Source of the DNA: Oreohelix idahoensis
Lineage: Eukaryota > Mollusca > Gastropoda > Stylommatophora > Oreohelicidae
NCBI GenBank assembly: GCA_024509875.1
Contig: JAMPIV010004915.1
Location: 62,001-126,000, forward strand
DNA length: 64,000 nucleotides
Direction of reading: 5' to 3'
Positions 12,466 through 24,828 of the stretch are shown in pieces (positions within the stretch are counted from its first letter, which is position 1; every line of letters begins with the position of its first letter). Under the pieces are notes generated by a model. That model saw only the letters and a list, made by a program, of their open reading frames with translations. It was not told where the DNA came from and searched no databases. The position numbers and the translations under genes were made by a program.

Positions 12466-12760
12466 AGTTCGGGTTTGACCCTAATCCCCATGCACCCAAT
12501 GGGGAAAGCAGACAGTGGCGGGACAACACCTTATTGACTGGGGGCTGCCCAGCTTGAAGCGGGCGGTAGCTGTCCAGTGAGATCCTAGAACCTCTCCCAC
12601 TGTCGGAAGTAGCCCCTGGCGCCATGCCCTACGCCAATTGGGCATAATGCTTATAACCGGTAACTGCTACTTCCCGTGTTTTGCCGACACCTATAGGGTG
12701 AAGCTGGAGTGTCCTCTCCAGGGCGCGAGCTTGGGCACAGTTATATGGAGATCAAGCTGT
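12466..12760 (-). other. GC-richer segment joined to a LINE tail
   Basis: A stretch markedly richer in GC than its neighbours, abutting the LINE 3' fragment exactly where the coding match stops. It might be the 5' UTR of the same LINE joined by an internal deletion, or an older insertion. No motif decides this. Confidence 0.3.
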
Positions 12761-14214
12761 TATACAATAATAATATTCCATAGCTAATTACAGGCACATA
12801 CAAATAAACGAATAGGGCCAGCTCTTTATGACAACCTATTACACCATTATATTTTGATGTGACAATGTATACCAGCATTCCTCTACCCTAATGGTTACGA
12901 CGCCTCTGCAATTCCATCAGTAATCTTCTTCCATGCCATAGGATAGGTGTTATGCTCCTTGATGACAATCATATATAATCTTGTAGTTCTACACCTCTCT
13001 GATAGTCTATCATATAATGGATCAATCTCTAGGCTCTGTCTAAGTCTGCCATAGGCCCACTTACTTACAGTCGTATGTTAGTATCTCACATTCAAACTTT
13101 ATTTTAAATAAAATTGTTAATAAAGTCAATCTTACCACAGATTTCAATGAATATTACACACAAGCAACGATGACTGGCAGATCTGGCCCAAGTTTATCAC
13201 TGCCCTGTCCAGAAGGTTATAATATTTGTATTTAGAATTACACTTCTGCTCTCATCGTCTCGTGGCAAGATTTTTTGTGCAAATGGCGTCCTATCCTAAC
13301 ATTTTTTCCTCAATATCAACTTAGCTGGCCAATAGAAGCAGACGACTATGAATTTTAAATCGAACTTTAAAAAACAATTCCCAAAAACTACTATGTTTAC
13401 TACTGCAAATATATTTTGAGTGTTAGGTTAGCCAATCCCCTCTCGCCTTCCATTAAACTACAGCCAATCAACATCTTGGTACCTTTTAGTCCTTATTTTA
13501 CCCAAAGCTTTTTTTCAAAATATTATATGAAAAAAATAAGCAGGCTTTGACCCTTTTTCGTCAGTCCGTCTTACAATACATAGTATTATTGCTAATATCT
13601 TGATTATTTATTGTACTAGTGTACAACTGATACCATATTTTTGCTCAGAAGACCATAAGGCATCCGAATATATAATTTTTATGGCCCTATGTATTTTGGT
13701 TCAGAATTTCATATTTTTTTCTATGTTAGTCTTTCAAATCTAGAAACTACCACCTGTTCACTTCTTTTACAGCTATTTTCAAACTAATTACGAGGATCTT
13801 CCGTATTCCGTTAGAATTACGTCATTCCTTTATAAGAGCTAAGACTGTTTTCGTGACCCAATTGACGAACATTTTTTAGTTTTTGTATCGTAATTTAAAT
13901 CGCCTAAGGCTATGTCCCGCGAGTTGGCTTTTTTGAAATCTACGCGAGACGGTGTACCCTAGTGCTGTCTCTCCATCCCTCCCCTCCTTTTTCTTTTATT
14001 CTTTCACTCTCGTCTTGGCAATCCGACTTGACCTTGCAAAAGTGTTACATTTAATCTCAAGGACGAATTCCATTCGGCTAATAGGTTTCTCAAAACCGAC
14101 ATGCGGGCGGGCGTAGGAGAATAAGACGCTGGACTCAATTTTTATTTTCTATCTTATTTTTGACTTTATGCACTACACTATTATCTAATTTAGCTATTGT
14201 ATTTAGAATATCAC
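12761..14214. other. no recognised gene or repeat
   Basis: AT-rich, no coding signal. Near 14115 the phrase agacgctggactcaat resembles part of the satellite unit at 30029-30650, but the match is short. Confidence 0.4.
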
Positions 14215-14334
14215 CACAAGCCTCACTATAGTGGATTGGTCCCAATTGAAATGTCTGGCAACTTGTCTGGTCGCCATTCCACTGCTGAGCATGCCAACAG
14301 CTTGCCATCGCTCTTGTGACGACAGTCGAGGCAT
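14215..14334 (-). pseudogene. Tc1-type transposase N-terminal fragment
   Basis: The minus-strand frame starting at ATG 14334-14332 gives the N-terminal helix-turn-helix of a Tc1-like transposase: MPRLSSQERWQAVGML, then MATRQVARHF and the recognition-helix block QSTIVRL. It stops after about 40 codons, and no DDE domain or inverted repeat was found nearby. The start resembles that of the transposase at 25718 (MPRLSENDRQRAIGML) but is clearly a different family. Confidence 0.7.
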
Positions 14335-14549
14335 GACAAAAACATTAGCAGACTTTCTTTCGATGAAAACAGATAATGGCTTTTTACTCGCTGAAACTTG
14401 ACTAATGCGTATGCCAAATTTCAATGTGACTCGACTTTTAATAAAACCAGAATTTATCAAAAACCTTGTTTTGCACGAGGCACGCAAAATTTGAAGTAAA
14501 CATCACATCGACAGTAAAGTGGGAATACATGAGTAGTATGTAAATCGCA

Positions 14550-14902
14550 AAACGGTTATCATTGTGGTGGAGGCGCGGACTTTTTATATAAGGAAATACT
14601 CCTATCGATGGTGGTGGACGCGCTGACTTTTATATAGTAAAATACCCCTCTCGATAATGGCGGGCGTGCAGGTAACTAAGGGGAGATAAGTAGGTAGGTT
14701 GTTGTTGTGTGTTGTTGGTGTGTTTATTCGTATGGTGTTGTTTTGTGAGTGCGCGGGTTATTGGTTTTGGCTGACGTGGGTGAGGACTCATGGGTGTGTT
14801 GGGGTGTAGCTGGTGGGTGTGGGTGGTATTGCTTTTGGTTTGTCTAGTGTATTATGTGTAAGTGTGTTTGTATTGCCTTTGGCTGGCGGGGGTGACGACT
14901 CG
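14550..14902 (+). repeat. unclassified repeat family B, fragment
   Basis: GT-rich sequence containing paired blocks cgcggactttttatataagg / gcgctgacttttatatagta and tcgataatggcgggcgtg. The same signatures occur in reverse orientation at 50629-50935 (tataaaagtccgcgcatccg twice, ccattatcgaac), at 29990-30010 (atcaataatggcggtgtggg), and in part at 26829-27084 and 27206-27300. No protein is encoded. The block resembling TTTTTATATAAGG could act as a TATA box. Confidence 0.5.
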
Positions 14903-15018
14903 TGTGTGTAGTTGGTGGGTTTTGTGTTTGTTTGTTTATTTATATTTATTTTACTATATATATATAGTAAAATAAATATAAATAAACAAACAAACACAAA
15001 ACCCACCAACTACACACA
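14903..15018. repeat. perfect palindrome, ~116 bp
   Basis: The left arm runs gtgtgtagttggtgggtttt... and the right arm is its exact reverse complement, ending ...aaaacccaccaactacacac. The centre is a short TA run near 14955-14965. Both strands therefore translate to the same peptide. Such a structure can extrude as a cruciform or hairpin. It lies between family B sequence and a TTTA microsatellite next to an LTR. Confidence 0.93.
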
Positions 15019-15070
15019 TTATTTATTTATTTATTTATTTATTTATATTTATATTTATATTTATTTATAT
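15019..15070. repeat. (TTTA)n-rich microsatellite
   Basis: Runs of ttta and tttatatt connect the palindrome to the LTR that starts at 15071. Confidence 0.85.
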
Positions 15071-15750
15071 TGTCAGACACAACTACCTATTCACACTGTG
15101 GATTTAGCACATGATAATCTATACTTTCTGGCTCATTATCTAAGGATACGACCACAGTATGCAATAGCTGACTAGATTCACCATAACGCTCGTAACAGGT
15201 TAAGTTCCCTTTAATAATCATGCACACAATGAAGCCACATATGGCTAGAGATACATATGCAATACAATGCAACAGAAATGCCAATATAACTTGCAATAAT
15301 CAACAATCAAATCTATCATCATCACAAACTCGCGGGTATGTCATACCGAGTGAACAACACAATGACTTTCGCTCACCCGCTAAGTCCTGCATTCTAATAA
15401 AGCCATACTTAAATACAAATGACTTCTCATCAATTGTCTACGAAAAAGGTTGCTAGAAACTACACCACCGTTCTAGAAATATGTAAAGTAATCTTGACCC
15501 TATGAATAAATGACAAGCACCCTCAATGAAAACTATGGCATCCAATATCCCAGCAAAATGCTGACAGGGAACAACAAAGCGACCTCTCCTGGTCGATGGC
15601 CAGAAACTCAACTAACTTTTAGCACCTGAATTCGTGCGCACTTCCTTCCAGGTCACATGACCAAAACAGGTTTTAAATTAGTATCAGGGTTGTCACTCTC
15701 AGAGTGACCAACTTAATATTTTGTCGAACATTTCTACTGTGACATCCACA
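15071..15750 (-). repeat. 3' LTR of the Ty3-like element
   Basis: In sense orientation it begins TGTGGATGTCACAGTAG right after the polypurine tract and ends TGTGTCTGACA at 15071, giving TG...CA ends and a length of 680 bp. It matches 24829-25405 over the shared part and 55650-56318 more distantly. Confidence 0.88.
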
Positions 15751-15769
15751 CCCCCCCCCCCCTTTTAAG
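15751..15769 (-). promoter_or_regulatory. polypurine tract
   Basis: The minus strand reads ttaaaa followed by a run of about 12 G directly before the TG start of the 3' LTR. This is the expected place for the plus-strand DNA priming site of an LTR retrotransposon. Confidence 0.8.
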
Positions 15770-16335
15770 AAAGAAAACGAAGTTTTCTTCCACCGGAGGA
15801 GTCACGCCTAACCCCTTTCGGAGTATTGACGAACAAAATGCCGAGACGGCACCTCCTCACCTACCTGAAGAATGCCAAAGTTGTCCAATACCAATGTCGT
15901 TCATGCCTTCTCACCCTGTGTACTAAATACAGTATGAGAATGAACTAATCATCCCAGGTACTGGTAGTCGTGAAAAATAACAACGACTGTCCAGGCCTGT
16001 TCTATCAAATACAATATATGTTACAAATTAATTATTCATATCAAAGTATCAATAATAAGACATCATCTCATAGTATAAACAATCTGTCTACACACTGTAA
16101 ATATACATATATTATAACATGATTTATACGTACGTTGACTATAACTTTATCCATACTGCCTTATGGCATTATGATACATAAATCATATAACATAATACAT
16201 CTTCATAAACATCAACTCTAATGATCATAACATATTTCTTCCATAAACCACAGTAAATACTCTCTACGGATGCTCCTGTCCCACACCAACTTCATAACCT
16301 GGACAAGACATCCGCTACAATATATTATGTACTCC
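15770..16335 (-). other. 3' internal region of the LTR element, no intact frame
   Basis: Lies between the RNase H remnant and the polypurine tract, where integrase would be expected. No integrase zinc finger or DDE motif is recognisable, so most of it has been deleted or replaced. A short region near 15780-15850 could be the tail of pol. Confidence 0.45.
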
Positions 16336-16590
16336 CTAAATAGGTAAAATAGTCAAGTTGAATTGCTGCAGCAATAATGCCCAGCGTGTCAACTTAGCAC
16401 TGGGGGATTTAGCCGACTGCAAAAATAGCAGTGGTTTGTGATCTGTTTGGAGGAAAAAATGCGCCCCCAACAGGTATTGTGCCAGCTTAGACACTGCCCA
16501 CACAATTGCAAGGCACTCCCTCTCAATTGTGGAGTATCTGATTTCTGCTGGCAACAACTTCCGACTGACATACATTGCAAAGCGTAACAT
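16336..16590 (-). pseudogene. pol remnant: RNase H domain
   Basis: The minus-strand frame shows the start of a Ty3-type RNase H: a block with YSTIERECLAIVWAVSK, then FFLQTDHKPLLFL and LTRWALLLQQFNLTI. These are conserved in Ty3/Gypsy pol. No reverse transcriptase motif remains upstream (16600-17090), so an internal deletion is likely. The fragment ends without the rest of the domain. Confidence 0.8.
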
Positions 16591-17091
16591 ATTATAGCAT
16601 AAACATGCATTGCACGGAATCTCATAATCTTTACAAGTTTACAAAACCCACCTATTCATATGAGAATAAAACTGGGGGCGTGGGTCAGACTCTAAGGTTC
16701 GGTTCGCGTCAACCGAAACATCTTACTGAACACGAAAACGAAACCTAACCCTAGCTATTTCTGGACTATTAGCAGATGGTTCGGAAACGACATATGCTTT
16801 TGCCTAACTGCATCACGCGCACCCCACCTATTCGCAAAAGTCACCCGTGCTATTTTGGTATTGTCGCGCAACGACAATACCTCGACAAATCTAACCGGCG
16901 CGACCTCATAAAAAACTCACCTGAGTGTGCGCCAACTAGCACTTAGGGGAACGTTACGCACCCAAACTGTGCGATTACTAGCTTTCGGACCCTCGAATAG
17001 GTTTTTGCTGCTCCTAATCATGTCATTTGGTACTTGCCGTGACCCGCGTCTACGATGTACCTTCTGGTCACCCCTTGGGAGTTTGGTGATG
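16591..17091 (-). other. internal LTR-element sequence, RT missing
   Basis: About 500 bp between the protease and RNase H remnants, too short to hold a reverse transcriptase and without a YVDD-type motif. A deletion between protease and RNase H is inferred. Confidence 0.45.
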
Positions 17092-18599
17092 CTAAGCCTC
17101 TGCTCCAGCCAGACCCACGGCACTATGCACTCCGCGTACATTGCCGACGATTAAATCGGCAATAGAATCCTCGAGTACGAACGCGTTCACTCTCCCCGTT
17201 ATGAACGGAGTGTCCACATTGAAACATGCTTGGGGGTAAGACTCCACTTTGCCCCCGAACGTGGTGCACTTTACCGTTTTGCCTGTAAGGCAGGAGTCGT
17301 CGATACACGACCGACGCACCCCAATTATGGTGCAACCAGTGTCCCTCAACACCCAGACTGGTCTATTCTCCACCTTGCCTTCGTGGAGAATCACCTTACC
17401 AGTCTCATGGACTGCCGATAGACATGGTGCCGCATGCCGGCATTGAAGCACTACCCTCTCGTTTGCGTGAAACAGAGGGCGACACCCCGCACAGTCCTCA
17501 TTATTAATTGTGTCCAAAACAAACGCGGAATTCGCGTGTTCTATTGGGGTGGGGCACCTGTCAGCGCAATGATTCCTGCCACCACAATTGGAACACATGC
17601 GCTCTTTCTTCTTCTCATCGCGTGTACTTTTGTTGGAGCTTTTCGATGACGAAGACCCCGCATCAGAGTCAGAAGATCGACTCTCTGAAGAACCACTCCT
17701 CTGCTTGGGATGTTTGGTTTTATACCAAAACCGGTCTTCGTCCCGAGAATCCTCAAAGCGTACGTGTTTACGCGTTTGGCGCTCCTCTCCGTCGCTTTTA
17801 CTTCTAAATTGTCGGTTCTGCCAACTCGGCCGACCATTCCTATGAGAACGGAAATTCCCATAACTTCCTATACGCGGCTGATAGGGACTGGAGGGCCTCT
17901 CATACTTTTGCTCTTGGCCCCTGTCTGCATTGCCTGACTGATTTCGCCAAGGATGGCGCTGAACTTTGCCGAAACCGGCAACTAAGTCTTCTGACAGACC
18001 CGACTTCTGAATGGGTTTGCCCGGATGGGCCAGGACATAATGGTGCCTCAATTGGGCCATGGACTCAATGTCCTTTGGTTGACGTTCCTGAAAAAACGCA
18101 ACCAACTCCCTAGAACACGAGGTCAACACTTTGTCTCGTAGCACCAAGTCTAGCAAACCATTATAGTCCTTAGGAATTCCCTCCATTTCAATCCATCTAT
18201 TCAGCAGGAGCTTTATCTTTGAGATAAAGTCCTCGAAGTCCTGGTCTGCGCTTGGCATCGCGTTTTTAAAACGCGTCCGGTAACCGTCAGCAGTCAGACG
18301 GAACTTCCGGAGCAACCTTTCCTTTACTTTGTCGTAATCTGCCCTTACCTCTAATGGGAGGCTATAAAAAGTCTCCATCGCAATCCCCACTAGCAGCGTT
18401 GATAACAGAGATGGCCACTAACCTCTGTCAGCCTTATAGGCCACACAATCGGCTTCGAACCTCTAGAGGAAAAAATCTAAACTGTCAATTTTATCATTAA
18501 AATTCGGCAGACGCAGCCTAAAGGGGCGATGAGCCCCTCCAGGAGTCGAGTTCTGACCACTCGCACCTACTTCCAATTTCTTCAATTGTCTCCACTCGA
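17092..18599 (-). pseudogene. gag-protease remnant of the LTR element
   Basis: The main open stretch (18390 down to 17092, 432 codons) has a retroviral-type gag domain at its start, a basic arginine/serine-rich linker, a CCHC zinc knuckle (CSNCGGRNHCADRC, spacing CX2CX4HX4C), and a retropepsin-like segment with the catalytic LRDTGCT. The frame upstream of 18390 continues the gag sequence as far as 18599 but contains two in-frame stops near 18417 and 18465, so the visible ATG is not the true start. The knuckle would bind RNA and the protease would cleave the polyprotein. The copy is non-functional. Confidence 0.82.
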
Positions 18600-19136
18600 A
18601 AAGCAGCGGCTGGGAGACTTTTTCAGGCCATAAATCGAGGATTCCTCAGCAAGAGAGAAGTTGGTAAGAAAACGAAGATGGCTGTATACCGCTCCACCTA
18701 TGTCCCAGTCTTGACATATAGATGCGAGTCATGGGCAATGACTACAACCCACAAAAGCCAGATCCAAACCTCAGAAATGAGGTATCTGAGGAAGGTGGTT
18801 GAAGTAACAAGAAGAGACATGGTCCGCAACCAGACGATACGTCAAGGCCTAAAATCCCACCCGCTGCAGACCCAAATAGAACAGTCCCAACTAAGATGGT
18901 TTGGCCATGTCTGCAGAATGGGAGAAGATCGGCTACCACGACAAGCATGGGAAACAAAGAGCCAGGGATCTAGACCCCTAGGACGACTCAGTGTCCGCTG
19001 GGAGGACAACATTAGACAATCTTTGAAGGACCGAGGACTAGAATGGAACCAGGCCAGGAAGAAGACAGCTGATAGCATAGTCTGGCGCTCTCTCTTCCAA
19101 ACCTCTACACCTCACGGTAGAAGGGGAACGACTAAG
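18600..19136 (+). pseudogene. nested LINE 3' fragment splitting gag
   Basis: The plus-strand frame gives a LINE C-terminal block: YVPVLTYRCESWAM, EMRYLRKV, LRWFGHVCRM and LSVRWEDNIRQ, ending in a stop near 19137, then a TAAG repeat (taagtaagtaag) as 3' tail. It interrupts gag: the coiled-coil part resumes at about 19146 and the rest of gag is below 18600, both on the minus strand. The LINE fragment therefore inserted after the LTR element. Confidence 0.78.
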
Positions 19137-19145
19137 TAAGTAAGT

Positions 19146-19547
19146 ATTTCTTTATCAATTCTCATTCTCTCCTTCTCTAATTCTACTTGTATTTCTCTCT
19201 CCTTCTTCTTTTCTTCCAATTCTCGCTCTATCTTCTTTTTTTCCAATTCTCGCTCTATCTTCTTTTCTTTCAATTCGAACTCTCTCTGTTTCCACTCATT
19301 TTCTTCTTTCATTTTCCTTTCTTGTAACTCTTTATCTTCTTTCATCTTCTTTTCTTGTAACTCTATCTTCTTTCATCTTCTTTTCTTGTAACTCGAATTC
19401 TTTCCTTTTTATCTGTAGCTGTTCAGCTCGAGCATCTCTTAAGGCATTTTGATTCTCGATTGAATAAAATTCAGCCTTGGCATATTCATTTAATTCTTTG
19501 CCAATGTACCCACATTCTTTCCCAATCTGAATAAAAGCCTGTAGGTC
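19146..19547 (-). pseudogene. gag N-terminal part with charged coiled coil
   Basis: Minus-strand sequence starting at the Met of MDLQAFIQIGKECGYIGKEL (ATG near 19547), followed by a very Lys/Glu-rich predicted coiled coil (repeated ERELEEKKKEREIQ-like units). A frameshift lies between about 19332 and 19360. This gag N-terminus precedes the capsid-like part at 18599 once the inserted LINE is set aside. The repeats of this charged region probably vary in length by slippage. Confidence 0.65.
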
Positions 19548-19693
19548 CATGATGTACACTCAAAATACTCACTATTATCTCTGGTTATAGATTTTTCCTA
19601 TACCACTACTCAGTCGTATATATTTCACTTATATCACCAGATAACTCTCTGCTTGGTAATAACCAATAAATATTGATATCACTACTCCAGTAT

Positions 19694-19697
<4 letters not shown>

Positions 19698-19737
<40 letters not shown>
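19698..19737. repeat. (TA)n microsatellite
   Basis: About 40 bp of TA repeats in the leader region next to the nested Tc1 element. Confidence 0.9.
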
Positions 19738-19744
<7 letters not shown>

Positions 19745-19810
19745 AAGTATATAACACCTCACCTCTCACAGTATACACATCATCAACCTTAATCTCTTAT
19801 AGTATATATA

Positions 19811-22562
19811 CTACTTGTCAAAAGTCAAGGGCCACTTAGAAAAACCTTGGTTGAAACCATAAAACAAATCTGATATAAACGTAATTGGTATCAGTCAAAA
19901 CGGCATTTATTGAATACCAAATTGACATGTCACGTAAAGAAATGGAAACACACATTCAAACGCAATGAAGCTGTGAAGTGTGTCACTGTAGTATCCTTTT
20001 CCTTGTAGTGGTGGTTATGAAAGGATACTAGCACATCTTCACGCGAATGTTCATTATTAAAAATAGGCGTAATGTTCAAATCAGAACTCCAACGAGAGGC
20101 AGTCAAATTGGCCAATACGATAGTACTCAACTCGTTGTTGGAAAAGTTCATGCAATTTATTAACGTAGTACAGTTGACAAGACGAAACAGTTACTTCTGA
20201 TGAATGACGATCAACATGAGATAGGACGGTAAACTCTGGCGTAATGTTCATTCTTGAAATATACATTTTTGATAGATCCTTAATAGAATTCTATAATCAA
20301 TTTTATGACTGAGCAATATTGAATTAATAAAGTACATATAGATGATGAGGCAGTTAGATTCTACAAGGTGACTTTCACTTGTCCCTTGACCTTGACAATG
20401 ACAGCGAGATCCCCGTTATGTTTTCTCACATCTGAGGTCCCTCGTGTGAGTAAGTTTCTGACTTTACTGGCCTCATGATTAATCAGATTAGAATAATTTA
20501 ACATCTGTCTATTGACGACAACCTTGGCGTATAGACTAATAATAATATTATATTTGAGTCACCTCTGTGATCAGCCGACACTTTCAATCCAGCTACTTTA
20601 GATAGGCAATAGCGCAGAGTCCATTCAATCTATAAACAATGTTCATCCTTTGAATACCTTCAAAGCTTCCTATGTATTGACGTTGCGACTACGATCCTTT
20701 CTGATACCATTAACGTATGAGTACCAGCTGGAGGTCACTAGTAGGAAGACGAACTAATTCACACAAGAATTATCGATTAATAAATCTATTACCTGGCTTG
20801 AATGACCTAAAGGGCTATGACTTGAATTGCAGTGAGCCAGTCATCAAGCGAGTATAATGAGTCCGACTCAAGGACTCCAAAAGCATCAGACTCTCAGTCT
20901 GGAAGGGAACTCTGCCTTGTTCCATTAGCGAGATACGTCATCCGCTTCTCTGACAACAAAACGCGCTAATTTACAAATATCAAAAATGTGCGTTCTCGTG
21001 CGCAATAAACTATAATACTCACAACTGAGTTGGTGTGTACATATCTTTAACAGATGTAGAACCTGAGACTACATTTATCTGTTAATGCCTGTTAAGGACA
21101 TAATATGTACACAACAGTCACCCACCTTTTCAAAAGTCACATAATAGATATTGGACAAATAGACATTTCAAAATCTGGTATGACCACCGTTTGCAGCAAG
21201 GCATTCAAGACAGCGTAAACGCATCGAGTCCACAAGGGTCCGAAGAGTATCCTGAGGAACAGCTTGCCATTCCTGAAGCAGAAATGCAGTCAGCTGTGCA
21301 ATATCCATTGGCAGGGGGTGATTTGTTGACAATCTTCGACCAAGGACATCCCAGAGGTGCTCAATCAGAGAAAGGTCTGGTGAATGAGCTGGCCACGCCA
21401 TCCTGATGATACCATATTGTTGAATAAACTCATTCACCACACGAGCTCGATGGGGTCGAGCGTTATCATCTTGGAGGATGGCATTACCACCTATGGCCTC
21501 CAGAGCAGGCTGAACAATTGGTCTCAAGATTTCGTTCTGGTATCTTGGGCCGGTCAAGTTGCCTTGGATGATGTAGAGTGGGGTCATGCCGTGTTCGTAA
21601 AAGCCTCCCCAGACCATGACAGAACCCCTACCATAACGATCCACCTTTCGAATTGTGTCATCAGTAAATCCCTCTCCTGGTCGTCTCCAAACTCGAATCC
21701 TGCCATCATTGAATGACACAGTGAAGCAAGATTCATCAGTGAAGAGAACTTGACTCCATTGTTGCCTTGTCCATCGGGTCGGATGTGCTCGCGACACCAA
21801 GCAACACGGCCTCTGCGATGAGCAGGAGTAAGAGGGATTCTGACTGCAGGACGTCGAGCAGCCAGTCCAAATTCATGTAAACGTCTGCGAATGGTGCTTT
21901 GACTGACATTAACGTTTACAGTGTCTCAGCTGACATCTTAGAGTGGAACAAGTCACTGCTCGATGGCACAGGGCTGACAACAAGAGGTACCGGTCATCAT
22001 GTCTATTGGTGCATCTAGGGCGACCTGGCCGGTGGCGATCCTCCACACTTCCTGTGGCCTGAAATCTCTCCAAAATTCTTTGGATAGTAGAGTGTGACAC
22101 TGCAAGCCGTCTAGCAACCTCACGGACAGATAAACCACTTTCAACCCACGCTATTTCCCTCATTCTTTGTAAGGTGTCAAGACTTCTTCTCGGTGGCTTG
22201 GTTTTTGCAAGTGATGAAACTACCCTAAGTCTGCTGATTGTAAAACAAATTAAGAGTGAACTCTGTTCACGAAAAGTCACCATTGCAGGTGGAATGTCAA
22301 TCAGCACGATTACTTCACCTGTTTGGTTGTACGGAAGTTTGAAAAAACAGATTTAAAATGTGAATTTATGGTCAGCAAACCAAATTGCACGTGATCACCA
22401 TGGGTGTCGGTGAGTTGTTTTTATGCTTAACGTGCATAGAGGACTGTCAGAGGAAGATATCGCACCCATTTTTACTAAAAACTTATTTCATTTAATCATT
22501 CTTCGCGCTTATATAAAAGTGTATTGAAAATAATAGGGTGGCCCTTGACTTTTGACGAGTAG
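19811..22562 (-). mobile_element. nested Tc1 transposon (2.75 kb)
   Basis: Terminal inverted repeats of 25 bp agree apart from one base: the left begins ctacttgtcaaaagtcaagg at 19811, and the reverse complement of 22538-22562 begins ctactcgtcaaaagtcaagg. TA lies outside each end (19809-19810 and 22563-22564). The transposase is on the minus strand. The 1.35 kb between the transposase stop and the left end is non-coding and unusually long for Tc1; an unrecognised insertion there is possible. The element lies inside the leader of the LTR retrotransposon and is therefore younger than it. Confidence 0.85.
21168..22190 (-). pseudogene. Tc1 transposase (DD34E) with two compensating frameshifts
   Basis: The N-terminal helix-turn-helix is clear (SVREVARRLAVSHSTIQRIL and the GRPR motif). 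The catalytic domain has Asp in LFTDESCF, Asp in LQDDNARPHRA and Glu in SLIEHLWD, with 34 residues between the last two, as in Tc1. The usual NPIEH is SLIEH here. Frame is lost near 21925 and regained near 21785, leaving two stops between, so no full protein is made. The C-terminal 210 codons are open. Start taken near the Met of MREIAWVESGL. Confidence 0.85.
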
Positions 22563-22564
22563 TA

Positions 22565-24814
22565 TAGTTTTACTTCTTTGCCACTTGGCTACTGTCTCAT
22601 CACTGTGAAAAATTTGGTCTTTCTGACCACTTAGTCTCTGAGATACACTCAACCAAACTTACAATAGTCGACAGTTGTATAATAACAACTAATGAAACTT
22701 CCTGGTGCTATGACACCACTATACCCACTTAGTCACAAATCAGGTTTTACTTCAAATTCTGTTACTGGCACCCATACTGGTGCTATACTCATATAATACT
22801 TCACTTACTACTAGTCTTAATAATCTCTGTAATGCAAGTGTTTCTTATGGCAAAATGAGCACTACACAGATGAAAGAAACACACACACACCATAGTACGA
22901 AAACAAAATCCCAATCACGAGGAACAAGATGATAGACCAAGAAGAGAAGAGGTAGATTAATATATACAATGCGTGACTGCACACGAACGAAAACAAGGGA
23001 TACCTGTAAACGTATTTACAAGATAGCAAGATGAAACAGGAGAATACACCACTTAAACACAACACAAGAATTACTGAATGTACACTACAATGTAAATACC
23101 AACTACACGAATACGCCTAACACCAACAGGGCTTGGAAAGTTAAGCAGGGCAGTCGCAGGAAATCCGTCTGCCTTACCCCACCACAAAACAAACACAGCC
23201 ACACCCTATAAAGAATCGGTCTAATCCAATCTTTTCCCACGAGAAGGCTAAGAATGGATTAAACTCACCACCCTTCCTCCCTTGGACACAGAAATACAAA
23301 ATTACACACTAAACTAAACAACAACTACATTCCACAATGAAGTGCTGAAAGCTATCTCCTTCACTGGGTACCACCAAACCACTCCAGACAAAATAAACTA
23401 AATAGCATATAACTAATAATATCACAATAACATCTCAATACTTTACACTTCAGATAATACCAAAGACCCCACGAAATAAGAAACAGAGTGCAAGATCCTA
23501 CCTAACTAACTACTGCAATCTAAACATGACAACTAAGTTCTACAAGGAAAGTAGGGAGAAAAGGAATAGAAAAACCGTAAAGGAAAACAACAACAAATCA
23601 ATAAGCAAGATTCAAGAAGCAAATAAAGAAAAAGGACTATCCTACTCTAAAAGATCAGATTCATAGACAGAACAGAAAATTTAGAATTTAGAGAAAGAAG
23701 AAAAAACAAATAAGAAACAATCATACAACATAGCATACAAAAATTACAAACAAAAACTTAACTGACGGTCCAGCGGCGCTTGATCCAGAGCTTCCTCATC
23801 ACTGGTGATGAATAATGAAAACAGCACAAACAAGACTCCACACTTGTACATCCAAACGAAAAAACATATAAGTCCAGGAAATCAGGCTTCTCTTGACAGT
23901 CTGTCTGCCAGTATAAACACTACTGTCACCAGGAACGGTACTGCATAAATATCGATGAATACGAACTGTTCTATTTGATCATAATATAGCACTGTCCATA
24001 ATAGATCACCGAATGTGTACTCCAAGATCACAGCAGTCTTCAAGGTAACGTATACTGGACCCTCACAGGTCTGCAGGCTTCACTGCACATAAATATTCAC
24101 CGCTAGCCGGACACATCAGTGTAGTCAGGTCACGTCAGAGGCGTTGGCTTTCACCCCTGGTTGGGCACATCAGTGTAGTAAGATCAAGACAAGATGTCCA
24201 ACCCAATGACCTGATGTACCATTCACCCTATCAACCTCTTATCATCTACAACTTCCTAACACCAATCTCCTTCCACCCTATACCGAGGTTGACCAAGCTA
24301 TCTACCATATGACACTCGACTTGCCGTCTGGGACAATCTAACTAGATGGTACCAACACCTCAAACTCCGCTGCTCCACCTGGACCAATACCACCACCTGA
24401 AATGACAAAGACGACCACACTACGATGTGAAACTAACCTTTAACCGCGACTGTAGCACCAAAATTACCTTGTAACACACCGACAAACCTACTGTCCAAAA
24501 CTGACTGAACTTGAAAACAACTGTACACTGTGACAGTGAAAACAAAACTGGGTTACGTATCGTGACGCGTCACACTTGACCGCCTACGGTACACAACTGA
24601 CTGACTGACAACCATACTGACTTAACACTGGACGACCGATACCTCACTATCGGGACTTAATAATAAATAAGAAGGCGCCAACACGGCTGCAAACTTCTAA
24701 TACTCTGTGTGCACAATTCTTACTGGCCTGTATATAGCAAACACAGGCTCTACGGCCTTGCTATCGAATATTATAAAATACTAACAAACCACTGGCCCCA
24801 CGGCCTACAGAATA
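22565..24814 (-). other. long leader of the LTR element, no gene seen
   Basis: About 2.2 kb between the 5' LTR side and the nested Tc1. It is A/C-rich on the plus strand. Two copies of gacacatcagtgtagt-like sequence lie near 24110 and 24165. No reading frame has a recognisable domain. A leader this long suggests a further unrecognised insertion. Confidence 0.4.
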
Positions 24815-24826
24815 GACGAGCCACCA
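24815..24826 (-). promoter_or_regulatory. probable tRNA primer-binding site
   Basis: Two bases after the end of the 5' LTR the minus strand reads TGGTGGCTCGTC. A TGG start at this position is expected for complementarity to a tRNA CCA end. The tRNA species was not identified. Confidence 0.6.
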
Positions 24827-24828
24827 GA

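Noticed and set aside
17230..17937. Plus-strand frames across the gag region
   Set aside because: They are antisense to the gag-protease remnant, which carries the recognisable CCHC and DTG motifs.
23110..23150. Possible 5S rRNA-like segment (ggcttggaaagttaagcagg)
   Set aside because: Only about 20 bases resemble the 5S internal promoter region; the flanks do not match, so neither a 5S gene nor a SINE3 head is supported.
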